NCBI GenBank assembly: GCA_023301745.1
Contig: JALZVW010000077.1
Coordinates: 1 to 41,142 of the forward strand
Length of the DNA: 41,142 nucleotides
Direction of reading: 5' to 3'
From: Arenicella sp.
Lineage (GTDB): Bacteria > Pseudomonadota > Gammaproteobacteria > Arenicellales > Arenicellaceae
Shown: piece by piece, positions 1-10,485 of the stretch
How positions within the stretch are numbered: the first letter of the stretch is position 1
Layout of the letters: every line of letters begins with the position of its first letter
Notes under the pieces: generated by a model
The model's input: the letters and a program-made list of their open reading frames with translations, nothing else
What the model was told of the DNA's origin: nothing
Databases searched by the model: none
Translations under genes and position numbers: made by a program

Positions 1-184
1 GTACTTTAGTGCTTCCTACCTAGTCAAAGTCTCACTGTAATGTCGAAAGAGCCCAAAGGCCGCTTCGAGTATACAACGGGCGGTTATGATTTTCTAATCA
101 GGCTCTAAGTTGCTGTGAGTTCAGCTGGTCGATGCAACATATTCGTTAAATCGAATCTGGCTACGTATGAGTCAATCTGTCTTT

Positions 185-1069
185 CTATTCTTCATCTATC
201 TGACTGAGACGCTCATCCACGAAATCATAAAAATTCATTCTTTCAGATATCTCCCAAACTTCATGATCCCAATCAACAGTAGTTCCAATATCGGCACCTA
301 CTCTTAAGAAACATTGAGCATTTCCTGAACCATCAGGAAAAAACTCAAGCAAGTCATCAAACTTATATTCAGTCGGAACCGCATTTTGTTCTTTCGCAAT
401 AGGGTTCATCATTTCACCCATAACCGTCAACTGATTACTACTCAGTACGAAGCTAGAATCATGACCACCAAAACCGTCATGTATTGAATAAAATTCAACC
501 AAATCACTTGGTAGAGACCAGTTATATTTAACTAAAGCATCATTGAGTGATGCTTTTTTATTGGGTTGACCACCAGTATAAACTTGAAAATAGTCCCGCC
601 CGTCAGATAGTTTCATATCCAAGAGATAGTGAAGCCTCCATTCAAGATCTATTTTTTCCGCATAGATGAACTTAACCCGTTCTTTCATTTGTAAAATCAA
701 CTGCGGTACTTTTTGATTGATTGGCTTAAAAACACTATCTATCGCTTCACCCAACTCCTTCCCATTTAAAAAATACCATGGACTCTCTTGAGGGATATTT
801 CCAAGCTGGTAATAACTCTCACTATTCCTGGAGGAAAATATTAATTTCAAACCATCAAAACCATATTCATTTAACAGGAATACTTCTAGGCTTGTTGTTC
901 TAATGAACTCTGGATCAAATTCTTTATCCTGGTCTCTCTCCAAATCTTGCAGATATTTTTTGGTTTCCGTGTTTGTTAATTCCTTGCTGTCACTGCCCTT
1001 ATATTTCACTGCGCCTCCATAAGCAGAGAAAGTCATTATGCTGATGAGAAAAAGTATGATTTTTTTCAT
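185..1069 (-). CDS. SMI1/KNR4 (SUKH)-like domain protein with N-terminal signal peptide
   Basis: ORF 185..1093; likely start at the internal Met (MKKIILFLISIMTFSAYGG, signal peptide-like). C-terminal half has SUKH-like text (WSLPSDLVEFYSIHDGFGG...FLRVGADIGTTVDWDHEVWEISERMNFYDFVDERL). Confidence 0.6.
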   Translation of the reverse strand: MKKIILFLISIMTFSAYGGAVKYKGSDSKELTNTETKKYLQDLERDQDKEFDPEFIRTTSLEVFLLNEYGFDGLKLIFSSRNSESYYQLGNIPQESPWYFLNGKELGEAIDSVFKPINQKVPQLILQMKERVKFIYAEKIDLEWRLHYLLDMKLSDGRDYFQVYTGGQPNKKASLNDALVKYNWSLPSDLVEFYSIHDGFGGHDSSFVLSSNQLTVMGEMMNPIAKEQNAVPTEYKFDDLLEFFPDGSGNAQCFLRVGADIGTTVDWDHEVWEISERMNFYDFVDERLSQIDEE

Positions 1070-1283
1070 ATAAAATTTAGAACCTAATAACAAACTAATA
1101 ATAGTGGATTAATGTGAACGGAGTTCGTTGGGGACAGGCGCAATTGAAAGTTCAAAAAATAGCTTGTTAGATTTCGCCCTTCATAATATACACTTTGAGT
1201 GCCTCAGAGCCTTTTGCCCAATTTAAATCGACACACTGAAAAGGCGCTAGTTTGCCCTAAGCGGACATTGATCATAATTCAAC

Positions 1284-1307
1284 GGCCTAACTCATTAGGC
1301 CTTTTTT
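1284..1307 (+). terminator. Intrinsic terminator-like hairpin GGCCTAA-ctca-TTAGGCC followed by T6 on the + strand
   Basis: Perfect 7-bp inverted repeat, 4-nt loop, T-tract on + strand; abuts the stop codon of the minus-strand VOC gene. Confidence 0.6.
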
Positions 1308-1689
1308 AAGCTGTTTTTTCTTCGATCATGAGTAAGTTTCCACAACCGTCTTCAAATACATTCTGAATACCCCACCTCGGATTATTTAGTTCTGGGCGAA
1401 GTGTTATATCGGCGGCTTTTAGCCTTTCAATTTCAGCCGCCAAGTTATTGGTCTCCAACACAATTATGGGCAAATTAGCTTCGAAAGCTGATCTTTGAGA
1501 CCTATCGGCAAAACTGTCCTTGCAGGGCTCTAACAAGATAGCTGTTCCATCTGGCGCATCCCCTGAAACGACTATAGCTAAGTTGGCAGTAGGATCATAT
1601 TCTTTGGACTCAAAACCTAACTTTGTGGTGTAGATTTTATGAGCCTCGACCGGATCCTGAACTGGTACGCTAACTAATGAAATTTTCAA
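1306..1689 (-). CDS. Glyoxalase/bleomycin resistance (VOC) family protein
   Basis: 127 aa: MKISLVSVPVQDPVEAHKIYTTKLGFESKE...GIQNVFEDGCGNLLMIEE, typical VOC fold pattern. Confidence 0.85.
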   Translation of the reverse strand: MKISLVSVPVQDPVEAHKIYTTKLGFESKEYDPTANLAIVVSGDAPDGTAILLEPCKDSFADRSQRSAFEANLPIIVLETNNLAAEIERLKAADITLRPELNNPRWGIQNVFEDGCGNLLMIEEKTA

Positions 1690-1848
1690 TGTCTAAGCCT
1701 CATTTGATTTTGTAACACGATATAAGAGGTAATTAAATAAAAGGGGTGTAGAGCCTAATTAAATGTGCCTTTTTCCTAATAGCCAAATTTCTGCTTGGAG
1801 TATTCCACAGCCTTTTTCCGATCACTATAGTCCTTTTGCATTAAGGCC

Positions 1849-1874
1849 GAATTTACCCTTAGAATTTACCCTTA
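1849..1874. repeat. Perfect 13-bp tandem duplication (GAATTTACCCTTA x2)
   Basis: gaatttaccctta|gaatttaccctta read directly in the intergenic region. Confidence 0.9.
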
Positions 1875-1977
1875 ACAGACATTTGCAAAAGATTTTTTCA
1901 TCGACACCATTGATTCTTCTGTTGTCGTAATAACTACATATTTTCTGAGAGTGACTCTAAGTGAACTAAGTAAGATG

Positions 1978-2463
1978 CTAGTTCCCATTCAACGCAATAA
2001 TTTCACTAATCAATTCAACAGAAAATAACGATTTAGACAAGTACTGTTGAGCTCCCTGTTTAGCGACCAGAATAAGCCCTAAATCGGTCTCAATAACGCG
2101 TTCAGTATCAGCCCACAATAATGCTGTTTGTGTATAAGGGGTCTGTGTGCGGACCCCCTCTTGATCGATACTTAAACTCACTTCACTATTAGCGCTTCGC
2201 CCCCACATCTGCCGTGCTAGCCACCATGTTCGTCGATATCGAACATGAATCAACTCCAACACAGCCAAAGCAATTAACAGAAACCCTAAGAATTTAGATT
2301 GCTCAGTAAAAACGAGCAAGCACACGGCGCAAGCAAACAATAATGCAGGAAATAGAAAGTTTGGCTTCGCTCTTTTTCCATACGGTAAAGACTGATCAAA
2401 GCACTCAGCAAGGTAATCTCGAGATAATGTAAACTGGGTATTATAAGGCTCCATAGATACCAC
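1978..2463 (-). CDS. YcxB-like membrane protein
   Basis: 161 aa; two hydrophobic segments followed by SLSIDQEGVRTQTPYTQTALLWADTERVIETDLGLILVA..., YcxB-like C-terminal pattern. Confidence 0.6.
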   Translation of the reverse strand: MVSMEPYNTQFTLSRDYLAECFDQSLPYGKRAKPNFLFPALLFACAVCLLVFTEQSKFLGFLLIALAVLELIHVRYRRTWWLARQMWGRSANSEVSLSIDQEGVRTQTPYTQTALLWADTERVIETDLGLILVAKQGAQQYLSKSLFSVELISEIIALNGN

Positions 2464-2649
2464 TTGTTGTGCCTAACGCCATAATTACGCCTTCAGACAT
2501 ATGTATTATTTCCATTCGATACCTATAAGTTTTCGCTATGACACAAGGTTGTCGTTTTTTGCCCTAAACATGTCTGCCCCAAAAGATAAGGGCCGCATAT
2601 TTTAGTAACCGTTAAAGGCTTGCTCGTATGTTGCAACAAACATTGAAAC

Positions 2650-3405
2650 TCAAGCAGTGCGTTGTCGTACAACCTCATACAAACAAACGCCGGTTGCAAC
2701 AGAGACATTCAAACTTGAGACCACGCTGCCTGCCATTGGAATACTCACCAGTGAATCGCATTTCTTCTCAGTTAAACTTCTTAGGCCCTTGCCTTCAGCG
2801 CCCATAACAATGGCGACGGCGCCACTTAAGTCCTCTTGGTAAACCGAATGCTTGGCTTTATCTGAGGTGCCTATCATCCAGACACCGTGCTGTTGTAGGT
2901 GTTCCATGGTGCGAGCGAGGTTAGTGACTCTGAAGATCGGCATGGTCTCGGCTGCACCACTCGCTACCTTCTGAACAACAGACGTCATTGGGCTGGCGTT
3001 ATCTTTAGCGACCACCACGGCATCAGCGCCAGCGGCATCGGCGGTGCGTAGGCAAGCGCCAAAATTATGCGGGTCTTGAACTTGATCGAGTATTAACAGT
3101 AACGGGGTTTTATCATCGCTCATTTTTTTCATAAACGAATCGAGTTCTTTGTCGCCGCCGTCTTGCTTAGGCTTCGCTTGAAGAGCAATGCCCTGATTTT
3201 GTTCGCTGCCCGATTGTCGAGAAAGTTCGCGCTTGTCCACCGAGTGAACCGGCAGGCCTAACTGCCTCACTTGCTGTACAACGCTCTGCTGTGAGGCATT
3301 ACTGGTATTCATTACCACCCAAAGCGCGACAGCGCGCTCTGGGTTGACTTCTAATACCGCGTTAACCGCGTGGTGACCAAGCACCCATGAAAGTTGTTGA
3401 GCCAT
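2650..3405 (-). CDS. rlmB: 23S rRNA (guanosine(2251)-2'-O)-methyltransferase RlmB
   Basis: SpoU/TrmH motifs: LDQVQDPHNFGACLRTADAAGADAVV, IVMGAEGKGLR, IPMAGSVVSSLNVSVATGVCLYEVVRQR; directly downstream of rnr. Confidence 0.95.
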   Translation of the reverse strand: MAQQLSWVLGHHAVNAVLEVNPERAVALWVVMNTSNASQQSVVQQVRQLGLPVHSVDKRELSRQSGSEQNQGIALQAKPKQDGGDKELDSFMKKMSDDKTPLLLILDQVQDPHNFGACLRTADAAGADAVVVAKDNASPMTSVVQKVASGAAETMPIFRVTNLARTMEHLQQHGVWMIGTSDKAKHSVYQEDLSGAVAIVMGAEGKGLRSLTEKKCDSLVSIPMAGSVVSSLNVSVATGVCLYEVVRQRTA

Positions 3406-3417
3406 TATCTCTACGCT

Positions 3418-5727
3418 TTATTTATGCTTCTTATTCTTACTTTTGGATTTGCCATAAGGCGATGAACGCTTTGCTTTGTCGTCACCGCCGTTTTGGCTGC
3501 CCTTTTGACCGCTCTTTTGACCTCGGTGAGCTGACTTTTTACCCGGCTTACCACGACTGAATTTTTCATTCTTAACATCGGTGAGTGAAAAATCTATTCG
3601 CCCTTGCTCCATATCAACACGAGCCACTTGAATCTCTAAGCGATCGCCTGTTTGATAGACCTTACCACTATGCTCGCCCACCAACCGTCGGTGGTCAGCT
3701 TCATAGCGATAGTAGTCTTGCCCTAATGATGTGATGTGCACAAGGCCGTCAACATAGAACTCTTCAAGCTCGATGAAGACGCCAAATTCCGTAACGCTAG
3801 AGACGACACCAAATAAGTTCTCGCCAATTTTGTGACTCATGAATTCACACTTCAGCCATTGAACCGCTTCGCGAGTGGCGGCTTCAGCACGACGCTCGGT
3901 AGTCGATGTCTGCTCGGCGGTTTTCGCCACCTGAGTGAATTTTTCGTCGGTATCTTGTAGGTCAGGCTTATCGATTAATCGTCTTATCTGACGATGCACT
4001 AATAAATCTGAATAACGGCGAATCGGCGATGTGAAGTGCGTATACGAATCAAAATTAAGCGCGAAATGCCCCGAATTTTCAACGTCGTAACGCGCTTGCT
4101 TCATGCTTCTCAATAATGCCATTTGCACAATTTTAGCGGTCAGCGGGTCGTCAACCTTGTTAATAACTTCAGAAAAATCTTTAGGCGTTGGCTCATCGCC
4201 GCCCCCTAAAAGAAGCTTAAACTGGCGCAAAAACACTCTGGCATCGCCAATTCTGTCTTCATCTGGAGAGTCATGAACACGATAAATGCCCGCCGCACCT
4301 GAATCATCTAGCATTAATGAGGCGCAAATATTGGCCGCCAACATACACTCTTCAATTAGACGATGCGCATCATTTCGAGCCCGTGCTTCAACACGCTCAA
4401 TTTTTCGATTGTCGTCAAAGATAATCACTGGCTCAGGTATTTCGAACTCAATTGTTCCGGTGGCACGGCGACGCTTACCGAGCTTATTCGATAAGGCATA
4501 TAAATCATGAATCGCGGGCTGTAAGTCAGCGTCTATATTTGAAGCGCCGGCCTCGCCCGATATCAACGCGGCGACTTGGGTATAGCTTAAGCGAGCATGC
4601 GAATACATAACGGCTTGGTAAAAATCATAGCTTTCAATTTCGCCATCGGCGTCCACCACCATATCGCACACAAAGCACAAACGATTTACTTTCGGGTTAA
4701 GCGAGCATAAGCCGTTTGACAAAACTTCGGGCAACATTGGTATGACATTGTTCGGAAAATAGACTGAGGTGCCCCGCTCCCACGCTTCTTGATCTAGCGG
4801 GCTTTGCTCTTGCACATAGCTAGAGACATCGGCAATGGCCACTACCAGCCGGTTTCGACCATTGTCTAAGGGTTGGCAATACACCGCATCATCAAAATCT
4901 CGCGCATCTTCACCATCAATAGTAACTAATGGTAAGTCTCGGATATCGGTTCGTCCCTTAAAGTCTTTCTCGGTCACCTCATCAACAAATGATTCAACTT
5001 GTCGTTTAACGCCCGATGGCCATTCGTGTGGCAGTTGGTGTTTTCGAATAGCGATTTCAATTTCCATTCCGGGCGACAGATAGTCGCCCAAAACTTCAAC
5101 GATCTCGCCTAAGGGTTGAAAGTTTTTAGTCGGGTACTTGGTGATCTTAATCGACACAACTTGCCCATTTTGGGCGCCCGCTGTGTGCTCAGGCAAAACG
5201 TAAACATCTTGCCCAATACGCTGATCATCTGGCACCACAAAGTGCGCATTGCTTTCATTAAAATAACGGCCAACGATCACTAGGTTACCGCGTTCAACGA
5301 TATCGGTGATTTGGCCTAGTAGTTTCTGCCGGCGATCTCGCCCGGTAACGCGCACATTGACAATGTCATTGTGCAATGCATCGCGCATGTCCTGCGCACG
5401 CAGAAAAACCTTCTCTCGGGTTTCGTCAGTCAATACATAACCATGCCCATCGACATGGCCGACAATACGCCCGCGGTGCTCGATAATGGCGTGCTTCATT
5501 GCCCAACGGTGTTTACTAATCTGAGAGACTTTTCCTTCGTCTCGCAACACTTCTAGTATATCAAATGTTTCTTGCCGACCATCCTTGCCGACTCGGCCTA
5601 GCGTCTCGGCTATGGCTTTGGTGTTCGCAGGCTCTGTGCGCTGCGATAAATACTTTAAAACAATGTCAGTACTTAACCGCTTATGTTTTCTTGTAGATTG
5701 TTTTTTATTGTTTTTTTTGTTACTCAA
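3418..5727 (-). CDS. rnr: Ribonuclease R
   Basis: RNB catalytic motif DGEDARDFDDAVYC, S1 domain, Lys-rich C-terminus; 769 aa. Confidence 0.97.
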   Translation of the reverse strand: MSNKKNNKKQSTRKHKRLSTDIVLKYLSQRTEPANTKAIAETLGRVGKDGRQETFDILEVLRDEGKVSQISKHRWAMKHAIIEHRGRIVGHVDGHGYVLTDETREKVFLRAQDMRDALHNDIVNVRVTGRDRRQKLLGQITDIVERGNLVIVGRYFNESNAHFVVPDDQRIGQDVYVLPEHTAGAQNGQVVSIKITKYPTKNFQPLGEIVEVLGDYLSPGMEIEIAIRKHQLPHEWPSGVKRQVESFVDEVTEKDFKGRTDIRDLPLVTIDGEDARDFDDAVYCQPLDNGRNRLVVAIADVSSYVQEQSPLDQEAWERGTSVYFPNNVIPMLPEVLSNGLCSLNPKVNRLCFVCDMVVDADGEIESYDFYQAVMYSHARLSYTQVAALISGEAGASNIDADLQPAIHDLYALSNKLGKRRRATGTIEFEIPEPVIIFDDNRKIERVEARARNDAHRLIEECMLAANICASLMLDDSGAAGIYRVHDSPDEDRIGDARVFLRQFKLLLGGGDEPTPKDFSEVINKVDDPLTAKIVQMALLRSMKQARYDVENSGHFALNFDSYTHFTSPIRRYSDLLVHRQIRRLIDKPDLQDTDEKFTQVAKTAEQTSTTERRAEAATREAVQWLKCEFMSHKIGENLFGVVSSVTEFGVFIELEEFYVDGLVHITSLGQDYYRYEADHRRLVGEHSGKVYQTGDRLEIQVARVDMEQGRIDFSLTDVKNEKFSRGKPGKKSAHRGQKSGQKGSQNGGDDKAKRSSPYGKSKSKNKKHK

Positions 5728-5829
5728 ATTTTATTCTTATTCCTAATTTCTCTATCGATAAAGCCTGTCGCGACTACTCGCAAAAGCACTTTAAGAAAGC
5801 GCCTTTGCATAGTATTACGTCGGCGGCGT

Positions 5830-7125
<1,296 letters not shown>

Positions 7126-7200
7126 TTATTTCTGTTTATTGTCGAACACTCAATGGTCGACTTTATCTAAATAGGTTAACTAGCGATTAACTTAGTACCA

Positions 7201-8163
7201 TTAACTAAGCTTTACTAGTGTTTTTAAATCGGCACTAAAGCCCGTTGCCGGTCTAGCTCGCCCGAATTGCTCGCCAATACGATCATAACGACCACCTTGG
7301 GCAACTGTGCGGCCACGCCCTGCAACAAAGGCGTTAAAGGTAAGCCCAGTATGATATCGATAACCGAGCACATCAGCCAAATCAATATGAATATTAAGAT
7401 CACTGTCTGAGTCTAAATGACTCAGCACCACCTCTAGTTGAACCAAAGAGGTCTCTATTTCATCATTGCCGGCAAAAGCAAGGCGTGCCGACTCGATAAC
7501 ACCTTCTGAACCAGCCAGGCTTAATAGTTTGCGAAAGGGCGATATATCTAACTTGTCATCTAAGTCATTCAGATCTGGAGCCGATTTTCGCAGAAGCACA
7601 TCACGCAAAATTTGCTCTAATGCGCCTTCAATATTTTGTTGTTTTAACAAGGCTCGATAAATACCAACATGACCCAGGCTCAAGGTAACATCGCTGGCAT
7701 TGCTTAACCGCAAGGTCGCCAGCATCGCTTCAATCACGTCAATGTCAGCACGTTCATCAGCAATACCAAAACACTCAGCGCCTATTTGCAATAACTCGCG
7801 CTGACCGCCCATTTGAGACGGTTGAGTGCGCAGCACAGTGCCCGCATAACAAAGCTTATTAATATCAAAGTCGGCCAAGTAATGGGAGTCTATACGGGCA
7901 ATCTGGGGAGTAATATCAGCCCTAATGCCCAACATACGATGAGTATGTTGATCCATAAACTTATATGTTTGAGTATCCAGTTCTTCGCCAGTTCCTGTTA
8001 GCAAAGAATCTACAAATTCCATCACTGGTGGCATCACAAGTTGAAAACCACGACCAATTAAGTCATCTGTTACGCTGCGACGCAGCATTTCTAACTTAAT
8101 AGCCTCGTCAGGCAGAATTTCTTCAACACCTTCTGGTAGTAGCCAGTTAGCGTCATTTACCAT
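7201..8163 (-). CDS. hisZ: ATP phosphoribosyltransferase regulatory subunit HisZ
   Basis: HisRS-like paralog: WLLPEGVEEILPDEA...MPPVMEFVDSLLTG...GIRADITPQIARIDSHYL...YHTGLTFNAFVAGRGRTVAQGGRYD; located between hflC and purA. Confidence 0.92.
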   Translation of the reverse strand: MVNDANWLLPEGVEEILPDEAIKLEMLRRSVTDDLIGRGFQLVMPPVMEFVDSLLTGTGEELDTQTYKFMDQHTHRMLGIRADITPQIARIDSHYLADFDINKLCYAGTVLRTQPSQMGGQRELLQIGAECFGIADERADIDVIEAMLATLRLSNASDVTLSLGHVGIYRALLKQQNIEGALEQILRDVLLRKSAPDLNDLDDKLDISPFRKLLSLAGSEGVIESARLAFAGNDEIETSLVQLEVVLSHLDSDSDLNIHIDLADVLGYRYHTGLTFNAFVAGRGRTVAQGGRYDRIGEQFGRARPATGFSADLKTLVKLS

Positions 8164-8286
8164 GGCGAATCGCCTTCTTGGAAAGAGTCACGTTAATTAC
8201 GGGCGGATTATACGTGAACCCGCTTTTGAGTACAGCCTTGAGCGTTAAAAACAAACAGAAAAGTGAATCGTTGTGAACGTTAACTA

Positions 8287-8319
8287 AAAAAGGCAGTCAT
8301 CTCTGACTGCCTTTTTTTG
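8287..8319 (-). terminator. Bidirectional intrinsic terminator downstream of hflC
   Basis: aaaaaAGGCAGTCA-tctc-TGACTGCCTttttttt: perfect 9-bp stem with A/T tracts on both sides. Confidence 0.9.
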
Positions 8320-8325
8320 CTTGGC

Positions 8326-9195
8326 TTACTTTGTCGACGAATTGAAATGCTTGAAGAAATCAGAATTCGGATCCAAAATTATTAAATCACCTGAAGAATT
8401 AAAGGTGTTTTTATAAGCACTCATACTACGATAGAAATCATAAAACGATTCGTCGGCACCAAATGCATCGGCGTAGATTTTAGTCGCTAAGGCGTCTGCG
8501 TCACCACGAGTAAGCTGCGCATTTTTCTCAGCTTCAGACACTAGCTCAACGCGTGTACGATCTGCGTTTGCACGTATTTCAATCGCTTTTTCATTACCGG
8601 TTGCTCGATATTCATTAGCAATACGTTGACGCTCAGAGCGCATTCTCTCGTAGACGTTCGACTGAATTTGGTCGGCTAAATCGACACGCTTTAAACGTAC
8701 ATCAACAACCTCTACACCAATCGATACCGCTTCTTCGACAATTGCGGCTTGCACCACATTCATGATTTCAACACGGTCACCGGCAACGACATCGCTAATA
8801 GTACGCTTTGCAATTTGAGCCTTGAGACTATTATTGATCTTCTGTTCCAAGCGATTTTCAGCATTAGCTCGGTTTTTAACCGATTTATAATAAATCTGTA
8901 AATCCTTGATTTTCCACTTAACAAAGCTGTCAACGAGCAACTCTTCTTTGTTAACCGTAATGAAACGCTCAGGCGCTCTATCCATGGTTTGAATACGAAT
9001 ATCATAAGTCTGGATGGTATTCGCGATTGGAATTTTAAAGTTAATTCCAGGCTGAATTTCTTCACCTGAGAATTCACCAAATTGAAATTTCAACCCGCGT
9101 TCCCATTCGTTAACAGTAAACACAGTGCTGGCAAAAACCACTACAGAAATAACTAGGGCAAAAACAATACCCATTAAAATTTTATCAGATTTCAT
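8326..9195 (-). CDS. hflC: FtsH protease modulator HflC
   Basis: SPFH/band-7 protein, 289 aa (VNEWERGLKFQFGEF...IQTYDIRIQTMD), contiguous with hflK. Confidence 0.95.
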   Translation of the reverse strand: MKSDKILMGIVFALVISVVVFASTVFTVNEWERGLKFQFGEFSGEEIQPGINFKIPIANTIQTYDIRIQTMDRAPERFITVNKEELLVDSFVKWKIKDLQIYYKSVKNRANAENRLEQKINNSLKAQIAKRTISDVVAGDRVEIMNVVQAAIVEEAVSIGVEVVDVRLKRVDLADQIQSNVYERMRSERQRIANEYRATGNEKAIEIRANADRTRVELVSEAEKNAQLTRGDADALATKIYADAFGADESFYDFYRSMSAYKNTFNSSGDLIILDPNSDFFKHFNSSTK

Positions 9196-10389
9196 TTATC
9201 GACCTCCTCGCTTTTCGTTGGCGGTATTTTGAGCTTTTGATACTTTGCCCGATGCTTCTGATGTTGGTAAAACATCATCACGACGAACAGACGTAGAGCC
9301 GCTAGAACTTCGTTTATTGTTCTCAATAATTTTATCTATCGGCAAATACATCAAGCTGTTGCCGCCACCGGCATTTTGATCCATTAACACTTTACTGCTG
9401 TCAGCAAGCACGTCTTCCATGGTTTCAATGTACAAGCGTTTCTTAGTAATAGCCGGCGCTTTTTGATATTCGGTTAAAACCTTATTAAATCGCTCAGCCT
9501 CACCCGTTGCTTCAGCAACAACCTTGGCTTTATAAGCTTCAGCTTCTTGTAAAATTCGAGCCGCTTCACCTCGAGCATTCGGTACTAACTTCTTAGCGTA
9601 AGCCTCAGCCTGATTGGTCAACTTAGTCTTATCTTGGTCAGCACGAACAACATCATCAAAGGCATCACGCACTTCACGTGGCGGCTTTGCGTCTTGAATT
9701 TCAATCGACTGAATCTGAATGCCGGTCTGATATCTATCTAAGATATTTTGCAGCAAGGTTTCAGTTTCGGAGTCAACAATCGGTCTATCAGTGGTCAATA
9801 AGTCATCCATCGTGGTGCTACCAACAACTTCACGCAACGCGCTTTCGGTGGCACTTCGAACCACACGATCTAAGCCGCCGCGTTGAAATATATCACCAAC
9901 ATTGAACACTAAGTCTTCAATTGATTTAATTGTATATTGAACCGCCATCGTCACATCAACGATATTCTGATCGCGAGTTAACATGAGCGCTTCTTTGAGC
10001 TCAGGAGAATCATTTCTATAACCGACTTCAACCGTTCTAACTTGTTGAGTGTCAATAATGATTTTTTCTTCTAACGGCCAAGCGATGAAATTCAAGCCCG
10101 CACCAACGGTTTGTTTGAACTTTCCAAAGCGCAATTCAATACTTTGATTACCCTCATCAACTTGATAGAAAGACTGCGTTCCCCAATAAAAGACTGCGGC
10201 CAAGAGAATCAGCAACCAAGGCGAAAACAAACCCTTGCTCTTGCCGCTACCGCCACCGCCGCCAAAGCGTTTTCGAACGTTATCAATGATTTGATCAATG
10301 TCAGGGCTTTGGCTGCCCTTATTTTTATTACCGTTACCCCAAGGGTCGCGGTTTCCTGAGTTGCCTGAGCCAGGTTCATTCCAAGGCAT
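9196..10389 (-). CDS. hflK: FtsH protease modulator HflK
   Basis: MPWNEPGSGNSGNRDPWG..., SPFH domain, 397 aa. Confidence 0.96.
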   Translation of the reverse strand: MPWNEPGSGNSGNRDPWGNGNKNKGSQSPDIDQIIDNVRKRFGGGGGSGKSKGLFSPWLLILLAAVFYWGTQSFYQVDEGNQSIELRFGKFKQTVGAGLNFIAWPLEEKIIIDTQQVRTVEVGYRNDSPELKEALMLTRDQNIVDVTMAVQYTIKSIEDLVFNVGDIFQRGGLDRVVRSATESALREVVGSTTMDDLLTTDRPIVDSETETLLQNILDRYQTGIQIQSIEIQDAKPPREVRDAFDDVVRADQDKTKLTNQAEAYAKKLVPNARGEAARILQEAEAYKAKVVAEATGEAERFNKVLTEYQKAPAITKKRLYIETMEDVLADSSKVLMDQNAGGGNSLMYLPIDKIIENNKRSSSGSTSVRRDDVLPTSEASGKVSKAQNTANEKRGGR

Positions 10390-10485
10390 GTGTTATTTCT
10401 CCAAAAAGGGAATTAAGACCGGTTAAGGTCTGATAGTGGTCGAGTTTAGCAAAGATATAGTGATTAGGGTGAGTACAAGCAAGCC

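Noticed and set aside
1-184. Left-edge sequence considered as a gene fragment
   Set aside because: No open frame or recognisable RNA feature could be supported.
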